From a virus: a stretch of DNA of 53,261 nucleotides. Shown here one piece after another: positions 41,899 through 50,141 of the stretch; positions within the stretch are counted from its first letter, which is position 1; each line of letters begins with the position of its first letter. The stretch is from positions 1 to 53,261 of the IMG/VR virus record IMGVR_UViG_3300047457_000194; one strand, given 5' to 3'. A program made the translations under genes and the position numbers. The notes under the pieces were generated by a model. That model was given only the letters and a program-made list of their open reading frames with translations. It had not been told where the DNA came from and did not search any database.

Positions 41899-43647
41899 AT
41901 GCGACCAACGCCGGAATTGAGAGAACTGGCAGATCAGTTCATAGAGAGTGGGCGCGGATCATGGCGAACCATCTGTCCTGAGTGTAGCCCAAATCGCAGG
42001 CACCACAACGCACACGACCCAGTGCTTTCATGGGACCACGGAGATCGCGGCCCTGTCTTCTATTGCCACCACTGCGGTATTAAAGGAGCCGTTAGCAAGA
42101 TGAACCTCGAAGACTTTGATTCTTTATTTGACGATCAGCCGAGTCAACCTGAGTTGACACTGCCTGAACCTGGAGAAAGCGGCATCCGGCTTCAGATGGA
42201 ACACATCGACTACCTGAAGCGCCGTGGAATCTCAATCAGTACAGCCCTGAAGGCGGAACTGTTTTCTGTGCGGAAGTTCTTTCGTCAAGGCGGCGACCTC
42301 GACTGCATTGCCTTCCCTTATTTCGATATGGATGGCATGCTCGTGTCGTCCAAGTACCGTGCAGTGACGACCAAGGCCTTCTCGCAGGACGCTGGTGCGG
42401 GTGGGTTGCTGTTCGGACTGAAGCAGTCCTTCGACTTGAGGGAGCCACTCGTCATTTGCGAGGGGGAGATCGACGCGCTGTCGATGTGTGAGGCGGGGAT
42501 CTTGAACTGGGTCTCCGTTCCGTCCGGCGCTCCCGCTAAAGGGGAGAAGAACAACTCCCAGCGGTTCAGTTGGATCTCCGAACTGGAGGAGTTCCTGGGG
42601 AAGTTCAAGTCCTTCGTTCTGGCTACCGACAATGACGGACCCGGCAAGGCCCTGCAAGAAGAGTTGGGGCGCAGGCTGGGTCGGTCCAAGTGCAGCACCA
42701 TTAAATACCCAGACGATTGCAAGGATGCGAACGATGTTCTGGTGAAGCATAGTATCTCCGTATTGGCGAATGTCGTGTATGGTGCGAAGCCAATGCCCAT
42801 GACATCCCTCTATACCGCCGACCACTACTTCGATCAGGTGATGGATCTCTTCACCAAGGGTGACGGCAAAGGGGAAAGCACTGGCTTCTCTGGCGTCGAT
42901 GAATTGTACACCGTTGCGCGAGGGCAGATGACGGTTGTGACTGGCATTCCATCGAGCGGCAAGTCAAACTTCCTGGACCAGATCATGGTGAACCTGGCGC
43001 GGAATCAGGGGTGGAGGTTTGCGATAGCCAGCATGGAGAACGAACCAGCGAAGCATATCGCGAAGCTGTCTGAAATGTATGTACGCAAACCCTTCTTCCA
43101 TCAGTGGCCTGGATGTATGAGCCTGGATGAAGCGAGGGGCGCAGCCGGGTGGTGCCGGGACCATTTCAACTTCATCGACTTCAGTTCGTCGAGGGACCTG
43201 CCCACACTGGACAGCCTGCTGGATAGAGCGAATGCTGCCGTCCTTAGATTTGGAATCGACGGTTTGGTGATTGATCCGTACAACTGCATCGAAGTCAGTA
43301 GGACAAAAGAGATGAACGAGACGGAAGCGGTGAGCAACATGCTGTCTCGTGTCTCTGCATTTGCCAAGGCATCTAATATCCACGTCTGGTTTGTGGCGCA
43401 CCCGCAGAAGATGTTGCGAGAGTTCTCTTCGGCCAATGCAGTCCCTGGTGGATACGACATCTCAGGATCGGCGCACTGGTTCAATAAGACCGATGTGGGG
43501 CTGACCGTACACCGCAAAGACATGGACGGGTACGTCGAGATCCACTGCTGGAAGTGCCGCTTCAAATGGGTGGGGCGGCAGGGGATGACGCGCCTGAAGT
43601 ACGACATCCCCACCAGCACCTACTACGAACTACCGAAGGAGACCTAA
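41899..43647 (+). CDS. Primase-helicase, T7 gp4 / Twinkle-like
   Basis: A 582-residue replicative protein that combines primer synthesis and hexameric helicase. A zinc ribbon (C26, C29, C56, C59), a TOPRIM primase domain (VICEGEIDALS near 185-195; LATDNDGPGKA near 241-251) and a RecA-type helicase with Walker A GIPSSGKS (349-356) and later LVIDPYNCI are seen. A TTG start at 41884 would add five residues. It is the only replication gene on this strand, and no polymerase was recognised, so it must work with host polymerase. Confidence 0.95.
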   Translation: MRPTPELRELADQFIESGRGSWRTICPECSPNRRHHNAHDPVLSWDHGDRGPVFYCHHCGIKGAVSKMNLEDFDSLFDDQPSQPELTLPEPGESGIRLQMEHIDYLKRRGISISTALKAELFSVRKFFRQGGDLDCIAFPYFDMDGMLVSSKYRAVTTKAFSQDAGAGGLLFGLKQSFDLREPLVICEGEIDALSMCEAGILNWVSVPSGAPAKGEKNNSQRFSWISELEEFLGKFKSFVLATDNDGPGKALQEELGRRLGRSKCSTIKYPDDCKDANDVLVKHSISVLANVVYGAKPMPMTSLYTADHYFDQVMDLFTKGDGKGESTGFSGVDELYTVARGQMTVVTGIPSSGKSNFLDQIMVNLARNQGWRFAIASMENEPAKHIAKLSEMYVRKPFFHQWPGCMSLDEARGAAGWCRDHFNFIDFSSSRDLPTLDSLLDRANAAVLRFGIDGLVIDPYNCIEVSRTKEMNETEAVSNMLSRVSAFAKASNIHVWFVAHPQKMLREFSSANAVPGGYDISGSAHWFNKTDVGLTVHRKDMDGYVEIHCWKCRFKWVGRQGMTRLKYDIPTSTYYELPKET

Positions 43648-44690
43648 GACGTTGCCAGCATGATTGCGAGGGCCTTGGCCTTGGTGGTAGCGATCAGGTC
43701 GTCGCACTTCGTTCTGGCGCGGAGATATACCCTTGCAGGCTCTTGGCCCTTGACGATGGAGGCTGGCCGCTTCGCCACAGTATTATCGGTGATGCTGCGG
43801 AGACTGTCCGTGCAGATGTATCCATAGAAATTGAGGTTGCGATTCAGTAGCCTGACGACATACGTCTCGCCAATCACCTCCTCGATCACGCCGCAGAAGC
43901 AGTTGTTGATTCCGTATACGGGGATCACATTGTGATCCGAGAGGTTGATCTTGTCCAGGCTGATCTGTTTAACGACCAGTCCGCTGTGGTTGTACGTCTT
44001 GATCTCCTTCTTGTGCCAGTCGTACGTCCACCCTTCCTTCGAGCTTGAATGTTGCGGTGCGCCGTTCCTGCCCAGGCTACCGCAAGACTGGTGCCATGTA
44101 TTGATGAACGAGTCAAGCTTCCAGTCGATGTGGCTGTTGCCCTTGCGCGTCCGCTGGTACATCCGGTAGCGAGCGGTGAACCGATCCTCGCGCCGAATAT
44201 AGGTAATGTGGCTCGTGTACTGGTGGAATGCGTGTGGGCGGAATGTCTTAGGCTTTCTCGAGTATGGATAACCACCCGTGATCTCGTCATACCTCTGCTC
44301 AAAGGAGCCGCAGTAGGACTTGAAGTCTGGAACATTGAAGAGCATGGTGCTAGAGTTGACTGCATACTTCAGTTCAGACACGAACTCACGGAGGGCCGAC
44401 ATGCGGACATGCACGAGAGACGATGGGAACACTTCGAGGAAGCGATTCACCATAGCTCGAAAGGCATCCTTGCCTCTGACGACATTGATTCCTTCGAGGT
44501 AGCGGCAACTCCTGATAACGAAGCTGGCCGGAGACGCAGTGTACACCATGCGAATCCTGGTCTTCTTGTCCACGAAGGAGTAGTACTGCTGCGAATCCTT
44601 GGGGACATCGCCCTTCACAACATAAGCCTGGAGTTCGGGGTCGTACCATTCGACCCCTTCCGCCATCATCTTCCTGAAATCGATCTTCAT
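43644..44690 (-). CDS. Hypothetical protein in the MoxR-VWA operon
   Basis: A 348-residue protein of unknown family, with AAGGAGAGAGAG before its ATG. It has aromatic-rich segments (DFKSYCGSFEQRYDEITGGY, RFTARYRMYQRTRKGN, INTWHQSC) and a C-terminal alpha/beta part (VIPVYGINNCFCGVIEEV). It follows the VWA gene by 10 bp, so it is likely in the same operon. Its stop overlaps the convergent primase-helicase stop by 4 bp. Confidence 0.6.
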   Translation of the reverse strand: MKIDFRKMMAEGVEWYDPELQAYVVKGDVPKDSQQYYSFVDKKTRIRMVYTASPASFVIRSCRYLEGINVVRGKDAFRAMVNRFLEVFPSSLVHVRMSALREFVSELKYAVNSSTMLFNVPDFKSYCGSFEQRYDEITGGYPYSRKPKTFRPHAFHQYTSHITYIRREDRFTARYRMYQRTRKGNSHIDWKLDSFINTWHQSCGSLGRNGAPQHSSSKEGWTYDWHKKEIKTYNHSGLVVKQISLDKINLSDHNVIPVYGINNCFCGVIEEVIGETYVVRLLNRNLNFYGYICTDSLRSITDNTVAKRPASIVKGQEPARVYLRARTKCDDLIATTKAKALAIMLATS

Positions 44691-44700
44691 CTCTCTCTCC

Positions 44701-45873
44701 TTAGACCGTCTTGATCTTTACGACAGTGCCGAACGGCACGTTGGTGTTGTTGTAGTCGCCGTACTGCATCCAGATGACAGGCACGCCGGGGTCAGGACCG
44801 AAGTCGTAGCAGGCCATGTCCGTCAGATAGACGAAGCACTTGGGCTTGATGTCTTTGTCCTGCGCGTACTGAAACACCGGGGAGAACCGGGTGCCACCGG
44901 ACTGGACCTTCTGCCCGTCGAGTTCCATCGGGCGACCGGGCTTGTACTGGTCGTGCTTGTACACGTCATAGTCGCAGTAGAGAACATGCGTCTCCTCGGG
45001 GCGAACCTTCGTAAGGAAGTGGTTGATCATCCCCAGGAAGTTCTCCAACACATCATGCGGCACAGAACCGGAGGTATCCATGCCGACGACCAGCTTGCCA
45101 ACGCCATCCCGCAGGACGGAAGGCAGGTACATGTCCTGGCCCATGAAGCGGCGCGAGGGCTTCTGCCATGTGTAGTCGCGGGGGTAGATGGGTTGCATGA
45201 ACTTGGCGAATAGGTGGCGGTAGTCCTCCTCGGGTTCACGCGCCTTGGCGAGGAGATCCTTGAGCGCACCGGGTAGCTTGCCGCAGAACTTGGCGTGGCT
45301 CTCAGCCTGCGCCACCTTGACCTGGATCTCTTCGGCCAGCGCCGCCTTCTCCTCCTTCGTCATGCCATCGGTCGGCAGGACATCGCCCTGCGAGAAGTCT
45401 TTGTCGCCGCCCGGTCCGTTGCCCTGACCACTGCCGGATCCGCCCTTGCGCTTCTGCTCAGGCAGCATGTCGTAGATCTGTTCCCACGACAAGCCCTTGT
45501 ACCTGGGATCGATCAGGCAGTCCTTTGGAAGCTGGTATCCACACTCATGGATCAACAGATTGATGGCGTAATCCATCGCGATGTTGGCCTGCATGCGGTT
45601 GCGGTCGCCCAGGCGCAGCGGGTGCATCAGCGCAACGTGCATGATCTCGTGGATGGAGACGGCCTTAACTTCTTCGGCGCTCATCTCAGCCACGAACTTA
45701 GGGTTGTAGTAGACGGCCTTGCCATCGGTCGCCATGGTGGGGCAGCGTTCGTCAGCCACCCAGTTCATGCGGAGGGCGAGAGAGCCGAAGAACGGCTCCT
45801 GCCCAATCGCCATGCGGACATTCTGCCGCACGATCTTCGATGCCGCTTCGGCTGTGATAGTCACGGTGTTCAT
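44701..45873 (-). CDS. Metallopeptidase-like plus VWA protein (DUF2201-like)
   Basis: A 390-residue protein. The N-terminal domain has HEIMH (75-79) followed by His84 and Arg87 (HVALMHPLR), the zincin-like pattern of DUF2201-type proteins. A Gly-rich linker (about 143-157) joins a helical middle to a C-terminal VWA domain with a complete MIDAS: DTSGS (266-270), Thr328 (SGGTRF) and Asp352 (YLTDM). Such proteins work with MoxR AAA+ ATPases to remodel protein targets. It is in an operon with one here. Confidence 0.85.
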   Translation of the reverse strand: MNTVTITAEAASKIVRQNVRMAIGQEPFFGSLALRMNWVADERCPTMATDGKAVYYNPKFVAEMSAEEVKAVSIHEIMHVALMHPLRLGDRNRMQANIAMDYAINLLIHECGYQLPKDCLIDPRYKGLSWEQIYDMLPEQKRKGGSGSGQGNGPGGDKDFSQGDVLPTDGMTKEEKAALAEEIQVKVAQAESHAKFCGKLPGALKDLLAKAREPEEDYRHLFAKFMQPIYPRDYTWQKPSRRFMGQDMYLPSVLRDGVGKLVVGMDTSGSVPHDVLENFLGMINHFLTKVRPEETHVLYCDYDVYKHDQYKPGRPMELDGQKVQSGGTRFSPVFQYAQDKDIKPKCFVYLTDMACYDFGPDPGVPVIWMQYGDYNNTNVPFGTVVKIKTV

Positions 45874-45893
45874 GGTTGTCTCCTGTGTTGTGT

Positions 45894-46772
45894 TTACGCG
45901 AACATGCCGCGCATCTGGTTGACGATCTGATTGGCTTCGTCGCTGATCTGTTGGGCGCAGTCGGCCACATCGATACGGGCGGCGTCATTCTCTCGCAGCA
46001 CTTCAGCGGTGTACTGGCAAAGCTGCTCGTCGATCCGGCGCGAGATGTCGGCCAGGCGGGAGTCGCCAGCGACATTCAGCTTCGGGAGTAAGCCAGCAAG
46101 TTCCACGGTGTTCTCTATCAGGGAGTCACGGAAAGAACCTTCGCGGGTTCCCGTATAGTTCTTTAACCGTTCTGCGACATGCTGCGTCTGCTTCTGGATG
46201 CGCTCGAAGAGATCGAGGACGGCGGCGTGGTAGTTGTTGGCGAGTCGCTGCTGCATCGACTCCTGCATCTGCCTCAGTACGTCCTTACTGAGCGACACGC
46301 GGAAGTCCTGCGAGTCAGGGACAGGCGAGAAGCTAACAGACCAGTCGAACTTCGACCGGATCTCGTGCATCGACGGGAACTCCGAAGGATCGAACAACCC
46401 GTTGAGTCGATAACGCGCCTCTTCGATTACGTCCGGGTAGTTCTGCACGAACTTGTCGAGTGCCGACTCGTGGATGGAGTGATACTTCTGCATGCCCTCC
46501 TGGTAGGCGACGAAGTTGGCGACAGGCAGGATGCGGATGCCCTCGGCATCCAGCCACGGCAACGTCTGCGCGTAGTGGAAGGACCGCGCCGCAGAGATGT
46601 TCGAGGACAGCTCCGTCAGATACTTCTTCGCGGCAAGCTGCTTGTTGAAGCGGCCCACTTCGCCGTTCGTGTTGTGGTTCTGTTCCACCTCGGCGGTGGC
46701 TTTCTTGTCGTACTTTCTGGCGGTCCACTGCGACACTGCGAAGCGGACGAGGACGGCTTTATCGTTAAGCAT
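45894..46772 (-). CDS. DUF3150-like helical protein
   Basis: A 292-residue, mostly helical protein between MoxR and VWA genes. The start (MLNDKAVLVRFAVSQWTARK) and layout resemble DUF3150 proteins that accompany MoxR-type ATPases in some phages. It has few obvious catalytic residues; the C-terminal part (ISRRIDEQLCQYTAEVLREN) is coiled coil. A CAGGAGATCAATC site precedes the ATG. Two palindromic sites lie in the 98-bp gap upstream. Family call is moderate. Confidence 0.6.
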   Translation of the reverse strand: MLNDKAVLVRFAVSQWTARKYDKKATAEVEQNHNTNGEVGRFNKQLAAKKYLTELSSNISAARSFHYAQTLPWLDAEGIRILPVANFVAYQEGMQKYHSIHESALDKFVQNYPDVIEEARYRLNGLFDPSEFPSMHEIRSKFDWSVSFSPVPDSQDFRVSLSKDVLRQMQESMQQRLANNYHAAVLDLFERIQKQTQHVAERLKNYTGTREGSFRDSLIENTVELAGLLPKLNVAGDSRLADISRRIDEQLCQYTAEVLRENDAARIDVADCAQQISDEANQIVNQMRGMFA

Positions 46773-46807
46773 GATTGATCTCCTGAGATGTTGGTGTGTA
46801 TTGGTTT

Positions 46808-46822
46808 GTCCAAACTTTGGAC
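46808..46822. promoter_or_regulatory. 15-bp palindrome (copy 1)
   Basis: GTCCAAACTTTGGAC, perfect 7-bp arms around C, between the MoxR stop and the DUF3150-like gene. Confidence 0.7.
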
Positions 46823-46831
46823 AGTTGGGAT

Positions 46832-46846
46832 GTCTAGAAACTAGAC
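46832..46846. promoter_or_regulatory. Related palindrome, GTCTAG type
   Basis: GTCTAGAAACTAGAC, 6-bp perfect arms, centre 24 bp from the neighbouring palindrome. It extends as GGG-TGTCTAG and CTAGACA-CCC with one mismatch. Confidence 0.6.
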
Positions 46847-46870
46847 ACCCCTTGTCTGATAGAGCGCCGA

Positions 46871-47899
46871 TTAGAACATCAGCTTCGCGTAGGTGGGCTT
46901 GCTGATCATGTCGAGGATGGGCTTCGACGTGACGGCGGCAGTGTCGCGCTTGCACACATCCTTGAGGAACAAGCAGCCGTACTCCGGGGCCAGCCGCTGC
47001 ATGTAGGCGGCGATGGGCTTACTGTTCTGCGGGTTCCAGTTCGACGACAGGTAGATCGCCGTAGCGAAGGACGCCGACAGGTCGGTCGGGACAGCCACGC
47101 CACCAGGATCGGCGCAGATCGCGGAGATCTGGGGCAGCGACTGCCACATCCGCAGGAAGCCAAGGAACTCCAAGCCAGTGCCTTGCCCAATGCAACCCTG
47201 GATCATCTCGCCAGCGATCTCTCGGTCGGGGTCCTGGTCAAGGATGCGGGAGAGGAACTCGACAGAGCGAGGGGTGCAGAACGCGAAGTCATTCTTGTGC
47301 GGCTGCTGCACAAGCAGGTCCTTGCGGTAGGCGAAGAACGCCCGGAGTTCGGGGCGGATGGACTTGGTGATCGGCTTCGCAGGGACGACCTGCGCCGTCA
47401 CATTGCTGTCGCCAGCGGACGCCCACTCCAACCACGAGTCGAACGCCGACTCCAACTGGATGTGGAGGAAGCGGTTCATGAGCGGGGCCGGGGGCTGGTT
47501 GTAGTTGCCGCCGTCCTGGGCGCGATTGCCCGTGGCGCAGATGTACGCGCCGTCAGGCATCCGGTAGTCGCCAAGCTGCCGCTCCAGGACCAGCTGATAG
47601 AGGGCGCACTGCACCGACATCGGGGCGTCAGGCAGTTCCTCGATAGCGACGAGGGTCGCGCCGTTCTTGGGTAGCCAGTTCGGCGTGGCGCGGTAGCAGA
47701 CGCCGTCCTTGATATAGGGGATGCCCATATCCACCGGGTCCATCATCGTCGGGCGCACGTCAACGTGTTCCCGCTTGAGGATCGAGGCGACCTTGCGAAT
47801 GATCGAGGACTTGCCAATCCCGGCCTGCCCCCACACCCAGACGGGTACCTCGGCATTGATCGCGACCTGAAGCGCCTTCATGAAGTTCTGTGCGTACAT
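46871..47899 (-). CDS. MoxR-family AAA+ ATPase
   Basis: A 342-residue ATPase. Walker A GQAGIGKS (24-31), Walker B LVAIEE (83-88), sensor 1 ICATGN (Asn125), and an arginine-finger-like PLMNRF (Arg143) are all seen. MoxR-type ATPases form hexamers that use VWA-protein adaptors to open or activate targets. A promoter (47945-47974) lies 45 bp upstream and AAGGAGACTACG precedes the ATG. It is the first gene of the operon. Confidence 0.9.
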   Translation of the reverse strand: MYAQNFMKALQVAINAEVPVWVWGQAGIGKSSIIRKVASILKREHVDVRPTMMDPVDMGIPYIKDGVCYRATPNWLPKNGATLVAIEELPDAPMSVQCALYQLVLERQLGDYRMPDGAYICATGNRAQDGGNYNQPPAPLMNRFLHIQLESAFDSWLEWASAGDSNVTAQVVPAKPITKSIRPELRAFFAYRKDLLVQQPHKNDFAFCTPRSVEFLSRILDQDPDREIAGEMIQGCIGQGTGLEFLGFLRMWQSLPQISAICADPGGVAVPTDLSASFATAIYLSSNWNPQNSKPIAAYMQRLAPEYGCLFLKDVCKRDTAAVTSKPILDMISKPTYAKLMF

Positions 47900-47944
47900 C
47901 GTAGTCTCCTTGTGACTGGTTGGTGAATTGAACTACTAAGCACT

Positions 47945-47974
47945 ACTGTATGTAATCCAGTGTGCAATTGTCAA
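47945..47974 (-). promoter_or_regulatory. Sigma70-type promoter for the MoxR operon
   Basis: On the minus strand a perfect TTGACA (47974-47969) is followed by 18 bp and TACAGT (47950-47945, four of six). It is in a 77-bp noncoding gap. Confidence 0.55.
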
Positions 47975-47976
47975 AT

Positions 47977-48324
47977 CTACTTCTTGTTTGGTTTGTTGGG
48001 GAACTGCGCCTTCTCGATGATCTCGTTGATCAGCGAGTCCCGGTCGTAGGGCTGGATGCCGTCATTCAGCGGCGAGTAGTGCCAGCACTTGTAGCTGGGC
48101 GCTTGCGCCATGAAGAACACCTTGTCTGTGTTGTGGTAGTGGCCCGAGATGTCCTTACGAGGCAGGATGTCGGACTCCACTTCGTTCAGGGAGACAAAGC
48201 ACTCCTCCTGGACCAGCTTCTCGCCGTCCTTCTCGACCTGCCCTGCGGCGGCGGACAGGTTGGTGAATCCATTGGCAAGCGCGACCGCATAGATCGCGCC
48301 GATAAATTGTTCAGGTGTAAGCAT
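47977..48324 (-). CDS. Hypothetical protein
   Basis: A 115-residue protein with AAGGAGAGCTA before its ATG. The N-terminal helix (TPEQFIGAIYAVALANGFTN) and a central part (GHYHNTDKVFFMAQAP) lead to a basic tail. No family recognised. It is the last gene of the small-gene operon and its start overlaps the previous stop (TAATG). Confidence 0.6.
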   Translation of the reverse strand: MLTPEQFIGAIYAVALANGFTNLSAAAGQVEKDGEKLVQEECFVSLNEVESDILPRKDISGHYHNTDKVFFMAQAPSYKCWHYSPLNDGIQPYDRDSLINEIIEKAQFPNKPNKK

Positions 48325-48521
48325 TAGCTCTCCTTGTCGTTTGGTAGCGGACACCATTCAGGGAAGGGTCCGAAGTCTTCGTCGGGGCGCTGTATCAAGC
48401 GCGGGTTGCTGGAGTGGGTGCATTCGGACAGCATGCCCAGTCCATTGGGGGCGCGGATGTGTGTCTCCCGATTGTGCGGACATCGCACACACGCGCCGAT
48501 CACTATCTCAACTCTCTTCAT
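48324..48521 (-). CDS. Small Cys-rich hypothetical protein
   Basis: A 65-residue protein with Cys and His residues (ACVRCPHNRETH, SECTHSS, EWCPLP) arranged as a possible zinc site. It starts after GAGGTGAGAG and overlaps the next gene by one base. Function unknown. Confidence 0.55.
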   Translation of the reverse strand: MKRVEIVIGACVRCPHNRETHIRAPNGLGMLSECTHSSNPRLIQRPDEDFGPFPEWCPLPNDKES

Positions 48522-48538
48522 CTCTCACCTCTCTCACC

Positions 48539-48658
48539 TCACGCTTTGAAAGCAGCGTAGATCACCACTGCGTACAGCAGCGCCCACGCAACGTATCCTA
48601 GCACATCTTTGATCGCAGTGTCGTACTGCGATAGCGTCTTGAACACCCTGCACTTCAT
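48539..48658 (-). CDS. Small single-span membrane protein (39 aa)
   Basis: The ATG overlaps the previous stop (ATGA). A 39-residue peptide with one transmembrane segment (VLGYVAWALLYAVVIYAAF) and a basic N-terminus. It shares VLG-(Y/F)...YA.VI.AA with the 27-residue peptide at 51028-51111. Confidence 0.5.
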   Translation of the reverse strand: MKCRVFKTLSQYDTAIKDVLGYVAWALLYAVVIYAAFKA

Positions 48659-48966
48659 CGAATCACCTCGATATTGGCGGTGTCGATGCCGTTGATCGAC
48701 GCCCCGCTATACGAGGTCGGGTATCCGGTCTGCTCGTAGATAGAGGCGGCGTAGAACTCCACGGCTTTGCGTGGTCCGGTGATGATGAGGAGGCAGTAGT
48801 TGTCGTCATCGTCGTAGACGTATGCGGTGACCACATCCGTCTTCACAGGGACGCCAAACTCGGCGTCATCCATCAGCGTGGGCGCGATGTTGACGGCATC
48901 CCCGGTGGCGCGGATGATGTTGCTTTTGCTTTCGTAGGCAGCTTCGTTAGTGAACTTGAATTCCAT
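48655..48966 (-). CDS. Hypothetical protein
   Basis: A 103-residue acidic protein with strands (TDVVTAYVYDDDDNYCLLII, TGPRKAVEFYAAS) and a C-terminal beta part. Start preceded by CAGGAGACAAACC. No known family. Its 5' region, after a GC-rich hairpin (48999-49017), is a separate transcript part. Confidence 0.55.
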   Translation of the reverse strand: MEFKFTNEAAYESKSNIIRATGDAVNIAPTLMDDAEFGVPVKTDVVTAYVYDDDDNYCLLIITGPRKAVEFYAASIYEQTGYPTSYSGASINGIDTANIEVIR

Positions 48967-48998
48967 GGTTTGTCTCCTGATTGGTTGTTTATTGTTAG

Positions 48999-49017
48999 GG
49001 TAGGCGCATAGCCTACC
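48999..49017. repeat. GC-rich hairpin between small genes
   Basis: Perfect 7-bp stem GGTAGGC/GCCTACC with loop GCATA. No T-run on either side, so it is not a classic terminator; may protect or process transcripts. Confidence 0.45.
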
Positions 49018-49039
49018 TGTTACACGGTCGATGCTGAAG

Positions 49040-49297
49040 CTAGCAGCCGCAGCACGGGTAATCTTCGCAGCGGCACGCTACACGGGCGATCATGCGCCCA
49101 TCCGCAGCGTACAATCCGCGAGGATCGCGCAGAGAGTTGTAGTACCCGGCAGGCTTGCGGCGAGGACGGTACGCGCCGTTGGTTTTGCACCCCAGGCAGA
49201 AGAGCCTGGAGTTGATGTAGTTGGCCTGCGTTCCGGCCTGGATTGTGGCCCCGCATGCGCGGCAGGGGGCGGTGTAGCGGACGTTAATGATTGCCAT
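49040..49297 (-). CDS. Small zinc-ribbon-like protein
   Basis: An 85-residue protein starting MAIINVRYTA, which matches the first residues of the gene at 49496-49747 (MAIINVKYTA). Cys pairs CRAC, FCLGC and a Cys cluster at the end (RCEDYPCCGC) suggest zinc binding. AAGGAGAACACC precedes the ATG. Confidence 0.6.
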   Translation of the reverse strand: MAIINVRYTAPCRACGATIQAGTQANYINSRLFCLGCKTNGAYRPRRKPAGYYNSLRDPRGLYAADGRMIARVACRCEDYPCCGC

Positions 49298-49496
49298 GGT
49301 GTTCTCCTTTGTTCGCTATGACAATAAACACTACATCATGATGCAGTTTGAGCAGTGGAACGAGGCCGTCTGCCGATGTACCCCAATCGAGGCCATCTTT
49401 CCGCACTGGGGCCATCCTGTGATCCTTGGCTACGGTCGTGATGTTATTGCCGCACACCGCGCACCACACCTTGCAAATTTGGCTATGCATTGCCAT
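49284..49496 (-). CDS. Small Cys/His hypothetical protein
   Basis: A 70-residue protein with WCAVCGNN and a His-rich second half. Start in TAATG with the upstream stop and with AGGAGGTGAAGTA before it. Its end overlaps the following gene's start by 14 bp. No family recognised. Confidence 0.5.
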   Translation of the reverse strand: MAMHSQICKVWCAVCGNNITTVAKDHRMAPVRKDGLDWGTSADGLVPLLKLHHDVVFIVIANKGEHHGNH

Positions 49497-49747
49497 TACT
49501 TCACCTCCTGATAGACGTGGAGCGCCAGCTCCATCAGTTCTTTCTCTACTTCGCGCAGCTTCGCGACCCTGGCCCAGTGTTCAGACTGCGCGTTGTTGAT
49601 CGCGTCAGCGCCCTGTGGGTAGTAGTCTCGACCGTGCGGGGACGCCTTGCAGATCGCCTCCATAGCGCCACTCACGGCAGCATATGCTGAACGGTACTGT
49701 TTTAGCAGATAAGCGGCGGCGGTGTATTTCACGTTGATGATCGCCAT
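49496..49747 (-). CDS. Small helical protein with shared MAIINVKYTA leader
   Basis: An 83-residue helical protein (VSGAMEAICKASPHGRD, KLREVEKELMELALHVYQEV). Its N-terminal ten residues match the gene at 49040 (MAIINVRYTA), although the rest differs, suggesting a shared leader or a recombined start. Starts in a TAATG overlap. Function unknown. Confidence 0.6.
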   Translation of the reverse strand: MAIINVKYTAAAYLLKQYRSAYAAVSGAMEAICKASPHGRDYYPQGADAINNAQSEHWARVAKLREVEKELMELALHVYQEVK

Positions 49748-50067
49748 TACTGTCCCCCCTTCGCCTTGGCGATGATGGCGCGGGCGGCAGCCAATTCGTT
49801 ATCCCATACCTCCCCCGTGTAGCTGATGCTGGAGAGACAATTGGCGATTGCCTCCAGCGCCTCCAGCAACTCCGGCGCGGCAGCGATTAGACGGGCGTTT
49901 GCGTGTCCCGTGCCAATGCTCTCTGCCGTAGCGATACCGTGTGCATTGGTCGTTACGATATCGGCGACCGCTACGCCGCCGTTAACGGGTCCGACAGACA
50001 AGTCTCTGGTTTCGATGCCGGGGTCAGCCCATACTTCCCAGGGTCCTGGGGTGTGTGTGTTGTTCAT
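49747..50067 (-). CDS. Conserved phage protein, HTPGPWEV family
   Basis: A 106-residue protein with the widespread phage/prophage pattern HTPGPWEVWADPG, GHANARLIAAAPELLEALEA. Function is unknown in the family. It starts after AAAGGAGAACACA; two palindromes (50081-50111) are immediately upstream. Confidence 0.75.
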   Translation of the reverse strand: MNNTHTPGPWEVWADPGIETRDLSVGPVNGGVAVADIVTTNAHGIATAESIGTGHANARLIAAAPELLEALEAIANCLSSISYTGEVWDNELAAARAIIAKAKGGQ

Positions 50068-50080
50068 TGTGTTCTCCTTT

Positions 50081-50095
50081 GTCTAGAATCTAGAC
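50081..50095. promoter_or_regulatory. Related palindrome, GTCTAGA type
   Basis: GTCTAGAATCTAGAC, perfect 7-bp arms around A. It is 16 bp centre-to-centre from the next palindrome, in front of the gene at 49747-50067. Confidence 0.65.
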
Positions 50096-50096
50096 A

Positions 50097-50111
50097 GTCC
50101 AAATTTTGGAC
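50097..50111. promoter_or_regulatory. 15-bp palindrome (copy 2)
   Basis: GTCCAAATTTTGGAC with ACTGTTTTA flanks. Upstream of the gene at 49747-50067 and next to the hairpin at 50122-50141. Confidence 0.75.
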
Positions 50112-50121
50112 TGTTTTATTG

Positions 50122-50141
50122 GGGCAGGCTTGCGCCTACCC
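50122..50141 (-). repeat. GC-rich hairpin at the end of a gene
   Basis: On the minus-strand transcript, GGGUAGGC-GCAA-GCCUGCCC is an 8-bp stem (one U-G) with a GNRA-type loop, and it contains the stop codon of the gene at 50136-50879. It is followed by an A-rich stretch, not a T-run. Confidence 0.5.

Noticed and set aside
46871-47899. MoxR gene as the missing ParA of a partition system
   Set aside because: Walker A is GQAGIGKS without the deviant KGGxxK(T/S) of ParA, and the neighbours are MoxR partners.
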